Made by a program: the position numbers and the translations under genes. Shown here piece by piece: positions 25,901 through 37,686 of a stretch of DNA of 64,000 nt. The stretch is taken from assembly GCA_947179485.1 (NCBI GenBank), contig OX359250.1:16660539-16724538 (forward strand), given 5' to 3'. The DNA is from Allacma fusca. Taxonomy: Eukaryota > Arthropoda > Collembola > Symphypleona > Sminthuridae. Under the pieces are notes generated by a model. That model saw nothing but the letters and a program-made list of their open reading frames with translations, did no database searches and had not been told where the DNA came from. Position 1 is the stretch's first letter. Each line of letters begins with the position of its first letter.

Positions 25901-26880
25901 GGATATTTCGTTACTAGGTGATGTCTTTCAGAATTTTCAGAATTTTTTTTTGGAAAAATTGTAAATGGATCCTATGTAATTTCAAAGTTTGCCCTTGAGA
26001 ACTTGACAAGCTGGATTAACATTTTGTAAAGTTAAACTATAATACATAAAGTGCAATAATACACATGTGTTTTTCGAAGCTTTGGTTATTGGCTGATATG
26101 CGGGTACAGGGTCAGTGTGATGTTCCAATGCTAATAATAAATACAGGAGGGGTCGTTATGACACATCTCAAAAATGTGCATACGTAATATACAGTGATCC
26201 CACTGTATAATATGCAATCGCAATGGGCTCATTTACGTATGGAGGAATTAAAATGGCTGTCAGATGGTGAAGTTGTTAATCTTTGACATGAAAACAATAT
26301 GTGGATTTAACCCATAATAGAGATGAAGGTTATTTTTAGGTGGATATTAGTGTAGGCAAGGTCTATCACGTTTATTTTATTGATTACCATTCAGCTTCAG
26401 TAAGAACGACCTGGTAAAATTAGGGAAACATAGTCACACCAAAGGGAGATGAAAAATGAATAAATATTTCGGAAGGGGTCATTAAAAAAATTAAATTAGT
26501 CACAGATCTCAATAAGCAATGAAAGCATTATAGAGATCTGTCTATAGATGTAGACCCTGAATTTATTTGATAACACAGAAACTAAAAGCCAATACCAGGT
26601 TTTCTGACCACACAATCAATGTTACCCAAAAGCCAACATTTAAGGGTATTGTAATGGTAACCACGGATATAGTATTAATCATTATGAGAAAACAAAAGCA
26701 TATTTGAATAAACAAGTTTATACCGGAGTGTCCTGTCTTGATTTTAGTAAGAATGTAACGCATGATTTCTCTTATCAATACCTTAATTACAGGAATAATT
26801 GTGACGCGGGTTGTGAGCTCAAACTAGACTGCTACGGATATGCTTTTAGTGCATATTGATCCGTTGTAATAGGTGTATAC
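22995..26880 (+). pseudogene. Scattered decayed coding relics, partly cysteine-rich, unassigned
   Basis: Several + strand stretches look like former coding sequence broken by stops and frame changes: 23025-23290 (contains FHCGYELLCDNG and LACPCKHPIM), 23293-23370 (CVSGSYRVPV), 23869-24060 (IFDPECVKSCNKRL), 24103-24220 (YLLVWNEKGIFINV), 25182-25270 (QTLSDKTKIWNLKYPFYEK), 25800-25990 (KMCEYCNFYGQLDISLLG), 26226-26285 (RMEELKWLSDGEVV) and 26788-26868 (NNCDAGCELKLDCYGYA). Cysteine spacing and mixed hydrophilic composition differ from the surrounding AT-rich DNA. Whether they are one gene, several genes, or an old integrated element is unknown. A viral origin is possible but not shown. I give separate short fragments only and make no functional claim. 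Confidence 0.4.
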
Positions 26881-27227
26881 AGGAATATCCTGGAAAATCA
26901 TAAACCACTTGTCGTATAATTTTAAACCCTCTAACTTGGCTCCTGGAGCAGACAGAATACGAACCATACATTAAAGAATTTAAATTCTACTAAATTAATT
27001 CTACTAATATTAAAAGGTACTAAAAATATCTACATGCGATTTGGTTTCCATTTCCTCGCGAATTTACGCATTATCCTTGATTGATTCATCTAATTGTCGC
27101 CGTAAGCTGAATTTAAAGTGTTTCTGAATTTACCCGGGTATTGTAAGAAAATCCATAAATGGATAAGTACTGTAGCAAGAGTATATAGATGGCCCAATGA
27201 TTATTCGTCTATTTTCTTTACTTTTAC

Positions 27228-27542
27228 AATGATTAGAGACAACACTACTTACATTCAATACATCATTGCATTCTTGACAGGGAAATCCCCATCTTGAACT
27301 TTAGTTCACTATCGAGTCAGAGATGACTTTAACTCTGAAGAGAGAACGAGGCCATCGCTACGAAGTCTTCCCTTTTATAGCTTTTGAAACTGATAGATTA
27401 ACCAATTTAATCCAATCATTCTATAACTGACTGAATTATAATGCAATTCAAATTAACATCAACACTTCACTTTAACCTCGGTGTTAAAACCACAGTAACA
27501 TTACATATTACATAACTCCCTCTTCAATTGGAGAAAACTTAC
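27228..27542 (-). repeat. Candidate LTR, minus strand
   Basis: On the minus strand this block starts TGTAAGTTTTC and ends TAATCA. It contains a TATA-like CTATAAAAGGGAAG about mid-way, followed by a C/T-rich segment, the layout of an LTR promoter. It lies downstream, in the same orientation, of the gypsy integrase fragment at 28011-28370, where a 3' LTR would be. No target duplication was identified. Confidence 0.3.
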
Positions 27543-27595
27543 ATATTATTAATACACCATTAGTATCCCACTGTACCTCATTACTTATACAAAGA

Positions 27596-27874
27596 TCAAA
27601 CTGCACGTTTTCCCCCATGGACATTGAAATAAAATATCAAAATTTTATACTCTCTTGGCTTCTCCAGTCTAAACTTAATAGTTGGGAAATTACCCATAAT
27701 GGCGGACAATTGAGCAAAATTGATGACACTTTTTGGAATCTGTGACATTTGATTATTGGGCTGGTTATTTAGCTGCATAAAATTTGAACCACAATTTGCC
27801 ATAACCTTATTTGTTTCCTCTGCAACCTTCTTCATTGTATTGCTTGTGTGTTTCAATCCGTCAGTTGAGGACAA
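27596..27874 (-). pseudogene. Unassigned open frame between integrase fragment and LTR-like block
   Basis: A 92-codon minus-strand frame, Asn/Gln-rich (QLNNQPNNQMSQIP). It sits where the 3' end of a gypsy-type polyprotein or a third frame might lie. I recognise no domain. Confidence 0.2.
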
Positions 27875-28010
27875 ACCACAACAATAAGAGATCGGTTTTA
27901 AGTTATATTCAGAGGTGAGGCTTAGTGTGTGTGTACATGAGACATGTGTATCTCATAATGTGGAATGTCGGTTTTAGTTTTCACCAGATGAAAACTATTC
28001 CACCTAAGTA

Positions 28011-28370
28011 CTACTCCACGAGGTTTTGTACATTGCACGATCTTGGAGCTCCAGCGCTTTCGATAATTCTACCCCAGATTTTCTTATCTGTCAGCCACAC
28101 AGAGTCTCCTGGTTGAAATTCGGGTTTCTGGCGAACTCCGTGATGAGCATCGTGGTTCTTTTTTTCTCGCAGCATCTCGTCCTTCCCTTTCAAGCCCGTA
28201 AGGTCGATCATCTTTGGCTGAAACTGGCCAGGATGTCGGGATTGTCGGATTGTTGTTCGCAATCGCCTGTTCATCAGCAGCTCGGAAGTTGTGTACCCAT
28301 TTTCCAGTGGCGCAGAGCGATAAATCAATAGAGCTAAGTGGGATCTGAATTTTATAATGAGTTTATTCAC
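28011..28370 (-). pseudogene. Ty3/gypsy-type integrase C-terminal fragment
   Basis: The minus-strand frame contains LALLIYRSAPLENGYTTSEL and LLMNRRLRTT, then a charged linker with DAHHGVRQKPEFQPGDSVWL and a GR-I-IE segment ending in APRSCNV. The order YRxxPxxxGxSPxELxxGRxLRT, HHG, L-x-x-GDxVW is that of Ty3/gypsy integrases: end of the catalytic core, then the DNA-binding C-terminal domain. Reverse transcriptase and the catalytic DDE residues are not found nearby, so this is a truncated relic. Its open frame suggests moderate age. Confidence 0.75.
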
Positions 28371-29914
28371 TTTATTTGGTACTATTGGAACAAACTGAGT
28401 TTGATTTGCAATGGCTCGTTTAATATTTTTTAGAATTGCATATGTAATTTCTTCAATCTATTGCTTCATCTCAAATTTTACAAAACCTTATGCTTCTTCT
28501 CCAATTCTTCTGCCCTATTTGCCTTCGTTGTATCCCATTCTTTCCTATTTTCATCTACAAGTTCTCGAGCACGATCATTGATCCATGGCTTTGCTGTAAA
28601 AAATTATTATACTTTTAGCAACTTTTCTCCAATAACTATATTTAAAATTATATCTCACATTTTACTTCACATGAATAATATAAACATTTGTACGAGATTT
28701 ATCTCTGGGTGGTGAATCATAATTAGAAATATCAAATGGCTTCATAATGATTATAATTTCAGTATGAGAAATTTCAATAATCTGGAGCAGAAATTCCTTG
28801 ATACTTTCTGCTTGAGAATTATATTATAATATATTGTTATAAGTGGGATATTATATTTGTTCAGTAATCATTCATCACCCAGTATTCATAGTTACAATGA
28901 CACCGTTTATATGATAAGTCACCCCCACCTTGGATGGTTAAGTTTAGGTTATAATCATTTTTATATCATATTAAGCTCTTTATTTTAGAAAATAAAATCA
29001 AAAACAAAATTCACATTAGTTGGTTATACCTTCCAAGAGAGTTACTAAACTGAAATATCGACATTACGAAATGTCAATTGTCTTATAAATAATAATATCC
29101 AGGATATATTTATTAAAATTGTGGTGAGCAGCCATGCCAATAACAGTTGATAATCAATGTTGATTTATTTTAATGCGATTATGACCTCTGCTTTTTAGCT
29201 TTTTTAACACGTTAGACGGAATTTTCAGCTTCAAATCATCAACACATTCAAGCAGCACAATTTCGCTCATATCTCTGCTCCTTTTACTTTTACATTTTGT
29301 ACTCATTTGCCCGTATCGTATCGTTTATCCTGTCATTCGTCTTTCATAATACGAAAGCGTTCTGAACATCATAATTTAAATGATTAATCAAACGGGATGT
29401 ACAGACTTTTTAATTTTGGAAGAATTTTGGCATTAATATCACATACATTATGCTAGCACATTCTACTTATTAAATATGTATTGGTGTTTATTGACCGATA
29501 TGGCAGAAGCTCTACAGTCGTATTTGTTTATAATTTCATTTTGTGTAAATTGGCATTATTTATAATTTAGTTACTTGTATTGTAATGGTAATGGTACTTA
29601 TATATAATATGGATTATACAACAGTAGAATAAATACATGAGGAACTAGAAAGCAAACTGTAATACTAATACATAAATAACTTAATGAAAAATGTAATGAA
29701 GTCTGAACCCATACTATTTACAATTTTTACCTTTATATATTTACACGTTAAACACTACGTCACTATAATTTCAACTTTATATTTAAAATTTTGTAGTATC
29801 ATTACCATTTATTAAATATGGGCTGCCATATTTTTTGCATAAATATATTGTGATACCTCTTGCATCATTTGATGTATTCAATCTCAGTATATACCAAATC
29901 ACCTACTTTATATT
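28371..29914. other. Intergenic, AT-rich, no gene seen
   Basis: No domain-bearing frame or bounded repeat was recognised. Confidence 0.45.
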
Positions 29915-30336
29915 GTAGTGCTCCCACAACCATAGAGGTCAAGTCGCGCTCACTCTGGTGAGGCGCGGCAAAACCTCTTCCCCTTCCCCAATTCCTTCCC
30001 AACTCTACCGAATGATGAGAGAGGAAGAGCCATGCTCTTCCTCATCAACGGGCTCCAGAACGAGCATTCGCTTTTTTTCCCCTTGACGACGACACCATAC
30101 TCTGCGCTCCCATTATTTTTTTCCTTTTTGTATTTTGTTTTTCTGACGAGGTTTACATCCTCTAAACTTTTGTTTGTTTTTTGTTGTTGGCCTTGAAGCC
30201 CCCATTTTGTACCCCTGTGAGGGTTTTATTTTTATCATTATAAAATAAAAAGTGAGCGCCGTTGCTCAGAAAAAAGGAACATCTTGGCCCGGTCTCCTTC
30301 ATTTTCCACCCTGACTGAGGATTCACAGCATTATAT
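29915..30336 (+). repeat. Candidate solo LTR or other GC-rich insertion
   Basis: The block opens TTGTAGTGCTCCCACAACC and closes GATTCACAGCA, with ttata near both outer edges. It contains a GC-rich hairpin (GCGCTCAC-tctg-GTGAGGCGC, 29953-29974) and a TATAAAATAAAAAG segment that could serve as TATA or poly(A) signal, followed by ~80 bases. Composition changes abruptly from the AT-rich flanks. TG...CA-type ends and a 5-bp duplication would fit an LTR, but the left boundary is ambiguous by one base. Confidence 0.35.
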
Positions 30337-30856
30337 GCATCATCATTTCTGTCTATACTTCATAAATTATTGCTCAATTTTGAATCACATAGTGTTCGTA
30401 ATTCTCTTCCAAAATTTAAAACGCTGGTGAAGAATTTGTGAAATAGTTTACGTCTGAACTTATAGCGAATGCAATTTCTTCCCAGTTACAATCTCATTCA
30501 ATGCTTGATTCAATTTATGTAATAACACTATCTTCGATTGTTCGATTATATCTTAGATAAGGATAACTTTGGGGATGGTACGATGTAATTTTCTGTGATT
30601 TAACACCCAGAGATTTACACCATTTGAAATTTGACAACAAAATAGCTTGGCATTATCTAATAATAATAATTTAAGAAAATCCCAATTTCAAAAATCCCTC
30701 GTCAGTCTGGCTTGCCATCCCTCAGTTGCCAAGCTATCCTTGAGGAACCAGTTAACTTGGATTGAGCAGTCTTTTCTGTGTCTGACTACTTCAACTGGCC
30801 CCACTACATTTAATCCTTCATTCGCATGAATTCTTATTAAGGAGAATATCTAAATT
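30337..30856. other. Intergenic, no gene seen
   Basis: AT-rich, with only short frames lacking recognisable domains. Confidence 0.45.
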
Positions 30857-31405
30857 ACAAATTAAACTAGGATTAGTTTAATTTAGTCTGGAATGACCCT
30901 ATAATGTTAAAACTTGTTTCACTCCTAATTAGGAGATTTCTCATTTACAGTGTTGCGTGACAAATTCCGCTGATTGCATTTTCCGCTCGTTAGACCACTA
31001 CGTGTATTCATCCACCCGCATACATTTTTGGCAAGGTGTTTTTTCAAATTTTTAATTAAACTTTAATTAGTTTAATTTATACGAGCATAACAATAATATA
31101 AAAATAGTATCACTCATAATTAGGTAATTTTCGCTTTAGTTTTACGTGATCAATTCCTCTGATTTCCTTTTGCTCTCAAACTGGGACCAATAAGTGTATC
31201 CATCCATCCTCATGCATTTTTGCCAATGAGTTTTCAATTCTTTAATTAAACTAGGATTAGTTTAATTCATCCTAGCATGATCCAATAATATTAAATTGTT
31301 ATCACTCATGATTAGGAAATTTCGTTTTTACAGTGTTGCGTGATAAATTCAGTTGATTGCCTTTTCTTCTCAAACCGGGACCGCTCTGTATTCCTCCGTC
31401 GTGTT
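30857..31405. repeat. ~190-bp tandem repeat, about 2.8 copies
   Basis: The landmark AATTAAAC..(T/A)GATTAGTTTAATT recurs at 30860, 31054 and 31244 (spacing 194 and 190). Each unit also has a TCACTCxTxATTAGG word and TGTTGCGTGA / TTACGTGAT followed by AAATTC-x-x-x-TGATT. The unit length is satellite-like. Confidence 0.8.
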
Positions 31406-31946
31406 TGAGTCTAATACAATCTTCCCCAATCAACAGTTACTGTCTCCACAATTGCTGATGCGAAACTGTTTCAATGCGTAACACCTTTTGCCTTTGTTTC
31501 TCTTTTCCTGCATATTTTCAATATCTCCCTAACATTGGTATATTTTCACGGTTCACGTCATGCCCACATTGTTCAAGCTGGGTACACATATTAGTTCATT
31601 TATTATTAAAAGGTTCATAAGTTCACATTTGAGCACAAAATTTAAATTTCCAAAATTTGTCTTTTTCCAAAACTTCCTGACTTTACTTCTATATCCGGAG
31701 ATTTTGGACTACCGATTTGAACAAATTTGCAAAAATCTTGAAAACTTTCTAAAGGGAATTGAAAAATCTTACCATTACCCCTTAATTGGGCTAGAGCGGT
31801 AACAAATTGAATCTTGCTGAACACTGGCATATCAAGTGCTATTGTATTATCCCACACTGCCCTAACGGTCAAGTTATTTTCAAATCAATGGCTATTAAAT
31901 CTCTTAAAACTGCCAATTGTAAGGTTATACTAGGTTTTTCACATGC
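31406..31946. other. Intergenic 5' of the Penelope-like fragment
   Basis: Short frames in all phases, no reverse transcriptase motif. If a Penelope-like RT was once here it is no longer recognisable. Confidence 0.4.
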
Positions 31947-32333
31947 ATGTATACATCTTTCAATGAACATTTGGGAGCCCACTATTTTGCTTGTCAGGAT
32001 CTGGCAGCGTTAAACATCCGTAAATATCAAATTCACTATTTAAAGTGTTTGGTGATACATTCCGTTGACACACGACTGAAAGAACACATGGACCATGTTC
32101 GATTGAAACACCGTGAAAAATCAGCAGTTGCTCGACATATTGGTAACAACAGAAAACATTCCATCGACTTTGATAACGCCAAATCAGTTATGAAAGAACC
32201 AAATCATTTATTAAGGAAGATTAAGGAAGGCTTAATAATCCAAAAATCCGACAAGATTCTGATGAACGTCAATGATGGTTTTTTATTAGACGTTGCATGG
32301 AAGCCTTTGATTCCACAAATAACTTCTTTTTAA
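31947..32333 (+). pseudogene. Penelope-like retroelement, GIY-YIG endonuclease C-terminal part
   Basis: The frame carries TRLKEHMDHVRLKHREKSAV, then ARHIGNNRKHSIDFDNAKSV, then a Lys-rich LLRKIKEGLIIQKS and a final MNVNDGFLLD-x-x-WKPLI. This is the order seen in the endonuclease domain of Penelope-like elements: R-x-KEH, SA-x-A-x-H, D/F-x-x-A-x-V, R-x-x-KE-x-x-I, D-x-G...W-x-P-L. The N-terminal GIY-YIG pair is lost or unreadable (LKCLVIH in its place). PLE insertions are commonly 5'-truncated. The terminal TAA is at 32331-32333. Confidence 0.7.
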
Positions 32334-32414
32334 GAAAATATACATTCCTCGAAAATTTATTTTTAAAAAATTTGTATTTTTTATTGTATAATTGTGAAAA
32401 TTATTTCTCACTCG

Positions 32415-32475
32415 CTTGTTAGTGTCTGAAGATGACAGTCTGTTAGATGTCGAAAGCTTGCATATAATTTAGCTT
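32415..32475 (+). ncRNA. Hammerhead-like ribozyme core at the end of the Penelope-like element
   Basis: CTGAAGA (32426-32432) fits CUGANGA. Next come a GACA/TGTC stem (32434-32437 with 32448-32451) and GAAA (32452-32455), the invariant core order of a hammerhead. AGC...GCT further on could form a minimal stem III around 32455-32475. Penelope-like elements are known to carry hammerhead motifs in their terminal repeats, which fits the position just after the endonuclease frame. Stem I pairs poorly as I read it, so activity is doubtful. Confidence 0.4.
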
Positions 32476-32740
32476 GTTTAATAAAGTTAACCACGTAAGC
32501 CAAAGAATGGAATCTATTTGAGTTTATGATTTTATAACCAAGCTGACGATAAGCAAATTTTTTTCAGGAGTTTAAAAGTATTTTAGGGGATGAAATTTTA
32601 CAATATTCTAGCCTCTTAGGGTATGAAGGAATACTATTTAATTTGTTTAATTTTAGATTTCATCGAGATTATTTTACTGGCAAGTAACCCGCGTCACATG
32701 CCAACTCGGGGACTATATGAAATTTCGTGGAGCTTAGGAA

Positions 32741-33613
32741 CAGGGATGGAAAACCGAAAAATATGGTTTTAGGTAATACCTTAACGTTTCTGTCGAAATT
32801 ATTTACGTTAACGTTTTCGTTATCTGGAGAAATGGTTATTGGTAAAAACGGTTACGGCTTCCGTGCTTTTCAGTTAAACGGTTAAAAGTTTTGTATAATT
32901 ACTGTTACAGCTCCAATGACATGCAGTTATACGGTTAAAAACGGTTACAAGAATTTTTTATACAGAATGTTTGCAATCATTGACATTTTTTAATATTATT
33001 ATGCAGCACACAATAATAGAATATTACGGTTGGCTCATTTTTAAAATCACAATTGACACAAATTGGAATTGTAGTAAACATGTGGTGCAAGGCTCACCCA
33101 TGTTATTGAATCGCAGCCTTCCACTTAACACAAGGAATTATTTTCTCGAAGATTGTACTGGAAAAAATTGGACACTGTGCTCGTCTTTTTTCGTTCCATT
33201 GCTTTCGATATTTGGTTTTGTTTGTTACATCAAATGAACACTAAAAATGATGACCTTTACTTGCTTATGTGTAAATAATTACCTAGTGTAAATGGCTAAC
33301 GAATGACTTTCTGTAATTTCTTTGCATTTCTATATATTTCATAAGGAGAGCACCTGTTGAAGGAATTAGTTGAAGTGAAACGAAATAGAAGCGTTTTACG
33401 TGTCTCATTTAAGATCAGGCTCATAAGTTTTTGGAGCTTACAAGATGGCAATGCATGGGATTTGTAAAAACGGAAAATAACGTTTATATATTTGGTTTTG
33501 CAAATCCATCCTTTGGGTTAGTTTTAGTTTAACGTTATTACATATTTTCCATGTCGTTTTCGTTACAGTAAACCGTTTTCTCCTTTTCCCGATAATAACG
33601 TTATCCATCCCTG
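32741..33613. mobile_element. hAT element 6 with AACGTTA/AACGGTTA words
   Basis: The tips CAGGGATGGAAAACCG and, inverted, CAGGGATGGATAACG are flanked by a perfect 8-bp duplication cttaggaa (32733-32740, 33614-33621). The subterminal zones repeat AACGTT, GTTAACG and AACGGTTA words. The central frame at 32971-33237 has no recognisable domain. Confidence 0.85.
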
Positions 33614-33621
33614 CTTAGGAA

Positions 33622-34852
33622 CTTGCAATGTCCAAACAATTACAAAAGTTCAGGCCTGGTTTGCGCGGGAAATCGAGCTGTTCTAATTCGTTGATAAAGC
33701 AAACAAGTCTTCTCACTGTCGAAGTAAAATTTTCCAATGTTAAATCACATTCGCGATTTTTATTTTCGAAAGTCGGTGCTATATTATGTGACACATTTAT
33801 GGCATGCATTCGTCATAATTGGCTCTAAGGTTCAAATGCTGACTGCAGGGAAAATTGATAAAGCTGCCTACAATTCAGCTAGTGATGCCGTGAGGAACTT
33901 GATGAGGTTGAGGTTGACGTTCAGCAAAAGCTAGTGATGAAAATGACAACTAGCTAACAAGCAAATACACAAATCACAGAGCTAAATAAGCGGACGAAGT
34001 AAAGTTTTTGATTTCAGCAACAGTCAAAGGCTATTTAATTTAAAGTCAAATAAATAACTGCACGAACGCAGAACTGAAAAAACTGTAATTTTGGATTTGA
34101 GAGTGAGGTGTGGAAGTTTTCACGACCCAGAGAGAAGTGAAGATTGTGGTTTTAAAATATGAACAGGTAATCAGGTAAGCAGAAATTCATATTAGGATGA
34201 ATAAACACTTATCAATAATATAAGAACTCCATTCTGGAACAGAGGCACAGGTCCAGATGCTTGGATACAAGCAAACGCAAAATATTCATATTAATTACAT
34301 GAACTCCAACACTAACCACTATTGGTAACCAACGATTTTGTAGCCTCGTGTTAACCAAAATTGATTACTGCTGATTCTTGACTACAAGTTGATCAATATA
34401 TGTCCACTCTACCTTCTTGACCATAGATTGACGAATATTTATGACAAATTAATTTGTGGCCTCAAATTGACCAATCTTTGCCACAATTTGTTTTTAGCCT
34501 CAAATTGGTCAATATTGGTCACAATCGGTTTCGTGGTCACATTTCCGACTATTTCCTGCACAGCTGGTTTCTTGGTCGTCCGGAAAATGCATGCAAAGCA
34601 AATTCATTGTAAATTTGTGTAACAATTAAATGTGGAAAAGGAGAACATTTTCAAAAGCTCGTCTCATCTCCATTTTTCCACGAAGGCATTTTCACACCTG
34701 CAGGAATTGATACACTGAACACAATGACTTTGCTTTGCATGACTTTACACAACGGCCAAGAAACCAGCGAAAGTAGAAAAAACTGAGGTCACAAAACCCG
34801 ACCTGCCAATGTTAACCAATCTGGGGCTAACAAACTAATTGTGGCCAATATT
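33622..34852. other. Intergenic, no gene seen
   Basis: At 34320-34545 a loosely repeated phrase (TTGACCAATAT-T / CCTCAAATTGACCAAT) gives an irregular tandem character, and the third hAT element is inserted in related sequence (TTGGCCAATATTGGTCAATG). No coding region is supported. Confidence 0.4.
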
Positions 34853-34860
34853 GGTCAATG

Positions 34861-36382
34861 CAGTGCTCGGACTGGGTACAGACACCGTGTACCCGTACCC
34901 ATACTCTTTCCCAGTTTATCGGGTACTACGAAATGATGTACCTATACCCGTACCCATACCCGAGTACCCGGGTAATTTTTTTTAGTACCCGTACCCATAC
35001 CTGAAACTAAAATGTTGTACCTGTACCCACAATTTATCCGTACCCGTAATGTACCCAAAACCTGTACCTGTACCCACAATTTATCCGTACCCGTAATGTA
35101 CCCAAAACCTGTACCTGTACCCACAATTTATCCGTACCCGTAATGTACCCAAAACCTGTACCCGTACCCGAGTACCTATTGTTTGTACCCGGGTATTACT
35201 CGGGTACTGCAGAGTTTGCTGACTGAAAATGTTCGACGATATTTACCTGTACTTTTTAAAATACCAAAAATTTCCAATTTGTTAAGATTTTGCTCACCGA
35301 TAAAACATGTCCGAGATTTTCGGCATTTTCCCTAGCAATTAAGGGCATAATATTTCAACTTGTTTAAAAAGTTATTTAAAGTCATTTATTGGTTGTATTT
35401 AGTAAATGATGAAGAAATTCAAATGGTAATAATAGCCAGATGAATGCAATGAAATACATTTGCGTGGATTGGTTACTGAACAAATATTGTGTGGTGTAAG
35501 AATAACCAGTTGGGACGAATTATTTAATACCAAACTCTCCATATTAAAAAACTTGCTTTAAGACTTCGACAGCATCTAAAAAAATTGCTGCTGACTAAAT
35601 GTTTTTCTCAAAAATCTTTTAACACAAGTTCAATTACAAAACAATATATTTGAACAGTGTTTAGAAAATATTATATGGATAATTTTAGTTGTTCATCATT
35701 TTTCCAGGTCAAATATTGTGGTTTCAGGGCGTAAACATTGGAGAACGATTGAATATTGATTTTGCATAGGTTTACAAAACGAAAATTCCTGAACTTTTTC
35801 TCACATTTGTGGTGCCTGAGAGGACAATTTTTGACCAAGTTAGACTGAATTAAGTTAGACTGAGACTAAATTAGACTCAAATGGAACCTCACGACAGCTT
35901 TGTAAGCCAAACCAGATGCCTCCGCTATTAACATCAAAATTATCAACAATACTCAAATTGATGTACTGATCGTAATACTCAATGGAGTTAAAATGCAACA
36001 ACCACCAGTAATCAGAAAAGGAAACAAAACCTCATGGGTCTTTTACTGATACGAGCAAAGTAGGTTTACGCCAAACTCCACGTCTTAGCCATTCATAGTA
36101 GTCCATCCCAGTAGGAATCCTTGAAGTACCCAAAAATACTCGTTTACAGCATGCATGGGTACAGATATTTTACGTAGTGATACCCGTATCTACTGGGTAC
36201 TACCCGATTTCCTTTGAGTGAGTACCCGTACCCGTACCCATACCCACTTTATTGTCTAAAATCCAGAGTACCAGGGTAGTACCCGCGTATTTGTGAGTAC
36301 GCAACTTCTGTACCCGGATAGTACCCATACCTGTACCCATACCCATTTACCCGAGTATTACCCGTACCCAGTCCGAGCACTG
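34861..36382. mobile_element. hAT element 3 with GTACCC arrays
   Basis: The 19-bp terminal inverted repeat CAGTGCTCGGACTGGGTAC is perfect, and the flanking 8-bp duplication ggtcaatg is perfect (34853-34860, 36383-36390). About 350 bases at the left and 270 at the right are dense in GTACCC / GGGTAC words, including a 47-bp tandem repeat. The interior ~870 bp shows no transposase that I can read. Its tips differ from elements 1 and 2 but its word is the same GGGTAC. Confidence 0.9.
35017..35160. repeat. 47-bp tandem repeat inside hAT element 3
   Basis: Three near-identical units begin at 35017, 35064 and 35111, each with GTACCTGTACCCACAATTTA and CCGTACCCGTAATGTACCC. The local homogeneity points to recent expansion within the subterminal array. 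Confidence 0.85.
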
Positions 36383-36390
36383 GGTCAATG

Positions 36391-36730
36391 TAAGGTCAAG
36401 AATGCAGCCACGACATATATTGATAAACTTGAGGTTACGAAACAACAGTGATCAATATGGTATGGTATTCGTTAACATGATGCCTAGAAACCATTGGTTA
36501 CCAATAGTGGTCAGCATCGCAAACGCATTGAATGTAGGGATATTATTAGCTGGAAATCATGCCAAGGAGGTACACCAATTCTATTCATAATTATCCAGTG
36601 AAAGAAACTCAACTTATTATCAATTTGATTTTAAAAGTCAAAAATGACAAGATTGCGGCACAGCAAATTTGCAAGCTGATCTGGTATTTACTGGCGGGCA
36701 AGGGGCTTTCAGGATGTCGTTAAACTTCAA
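36391..36730. other. Short intergenic stretch, no gene seen
   Basis: It contains one 62-codon frame without recognisable features. Confidence 0.5.
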
Positions 36731-36739
36731 TATCAACTC

Positions 36740-37678
36740 CAGACCTGCATTCGAACCAAATATTTTCAAATTTCGTATTTGGTTTGTATTTGAATTTCAA
36801 CTTCCATTGGCTTGTAAATTTGTATTCGGTTTATTTATTCGAATCAAATTCAAAGGACTATTCGATTTATTCAACCGAATAAGACACGTAATTTGAATTT
36901 GAATTTTATTTGATTTTCGAATAGATTTCCAGTTTCGGTTCGAATTCGGCTTGAATTGGATTCCAAGTTGGTTTTTCAATTTTTCCAAATTATCAACTTT
37001 AAAAACCCTTGGCTCATTGTGGTTTAATTTTCTCCAGAAATTCGAACTATTTGGTGATAATAGGTCGCATGTTTGTAACCGTAATACTACCAGAAAGTAT
37101 TTAATGTACCCTTAAAAACTATTTTATTATTATTTGATATATTGGATTCAAAGTAAATTCTTACTTTAAAAAAAGTAACTAACTTCCACTAGAAAATATC
37201 AATAGAATTAAACATTCAGAATGTACTACTTATACATTCGAATCATCTAATTCACCCAACATTTTACTAACAATAGCATTAAGACGGCATTGCTGTAAAT
37301 CTGACTTCTTAACCGCCATTTGATGAATCATGCTTTCGTCCTCATAGAGATATACTTGTACCACGACCAGTTATCACGTGTTGGTGTTGACCAATATACA
37401 TTTTGCAAGGAATGAAGTCAATTCGAAAAACCAAATTCGAAACCAATTCGAATACGAACCGACTTAAAATTGCATTCGCATTTTATACTAATTCGGATTT
37501 CAAATACCTGTGTGAATTCGAATTTGAATTGTATTCGGTTTGAAATTCAAGCAATGAACAGTTAGGTTATTCGCATTTGATTTGAAAATTCAATTTAATT
37601 AAACTTGGCGATTGTATTCGGTTTGATTCGAATTCGATTCGAAAATTCGATTAATATTCGTATTCAAAAACAGGTCTG
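36740..37678. mobile_element. hAT-like element 7 with ATTCGAAT words
   Basis: CAGACCTG at the left and its near inverse CAGGTCTG at the right bound 939 bp. The flanks atcaactc and atcgagtc agree at six of eight bases. Both subterminal zones are dense in ATTCGAAT, TTTGAATTTG and TTCGATTCG words. Ends and duplication have decayed, so it is older than elements 1-3. Confidence 0.6.
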
Positions 37679-37686
37679 ATCGAGTC

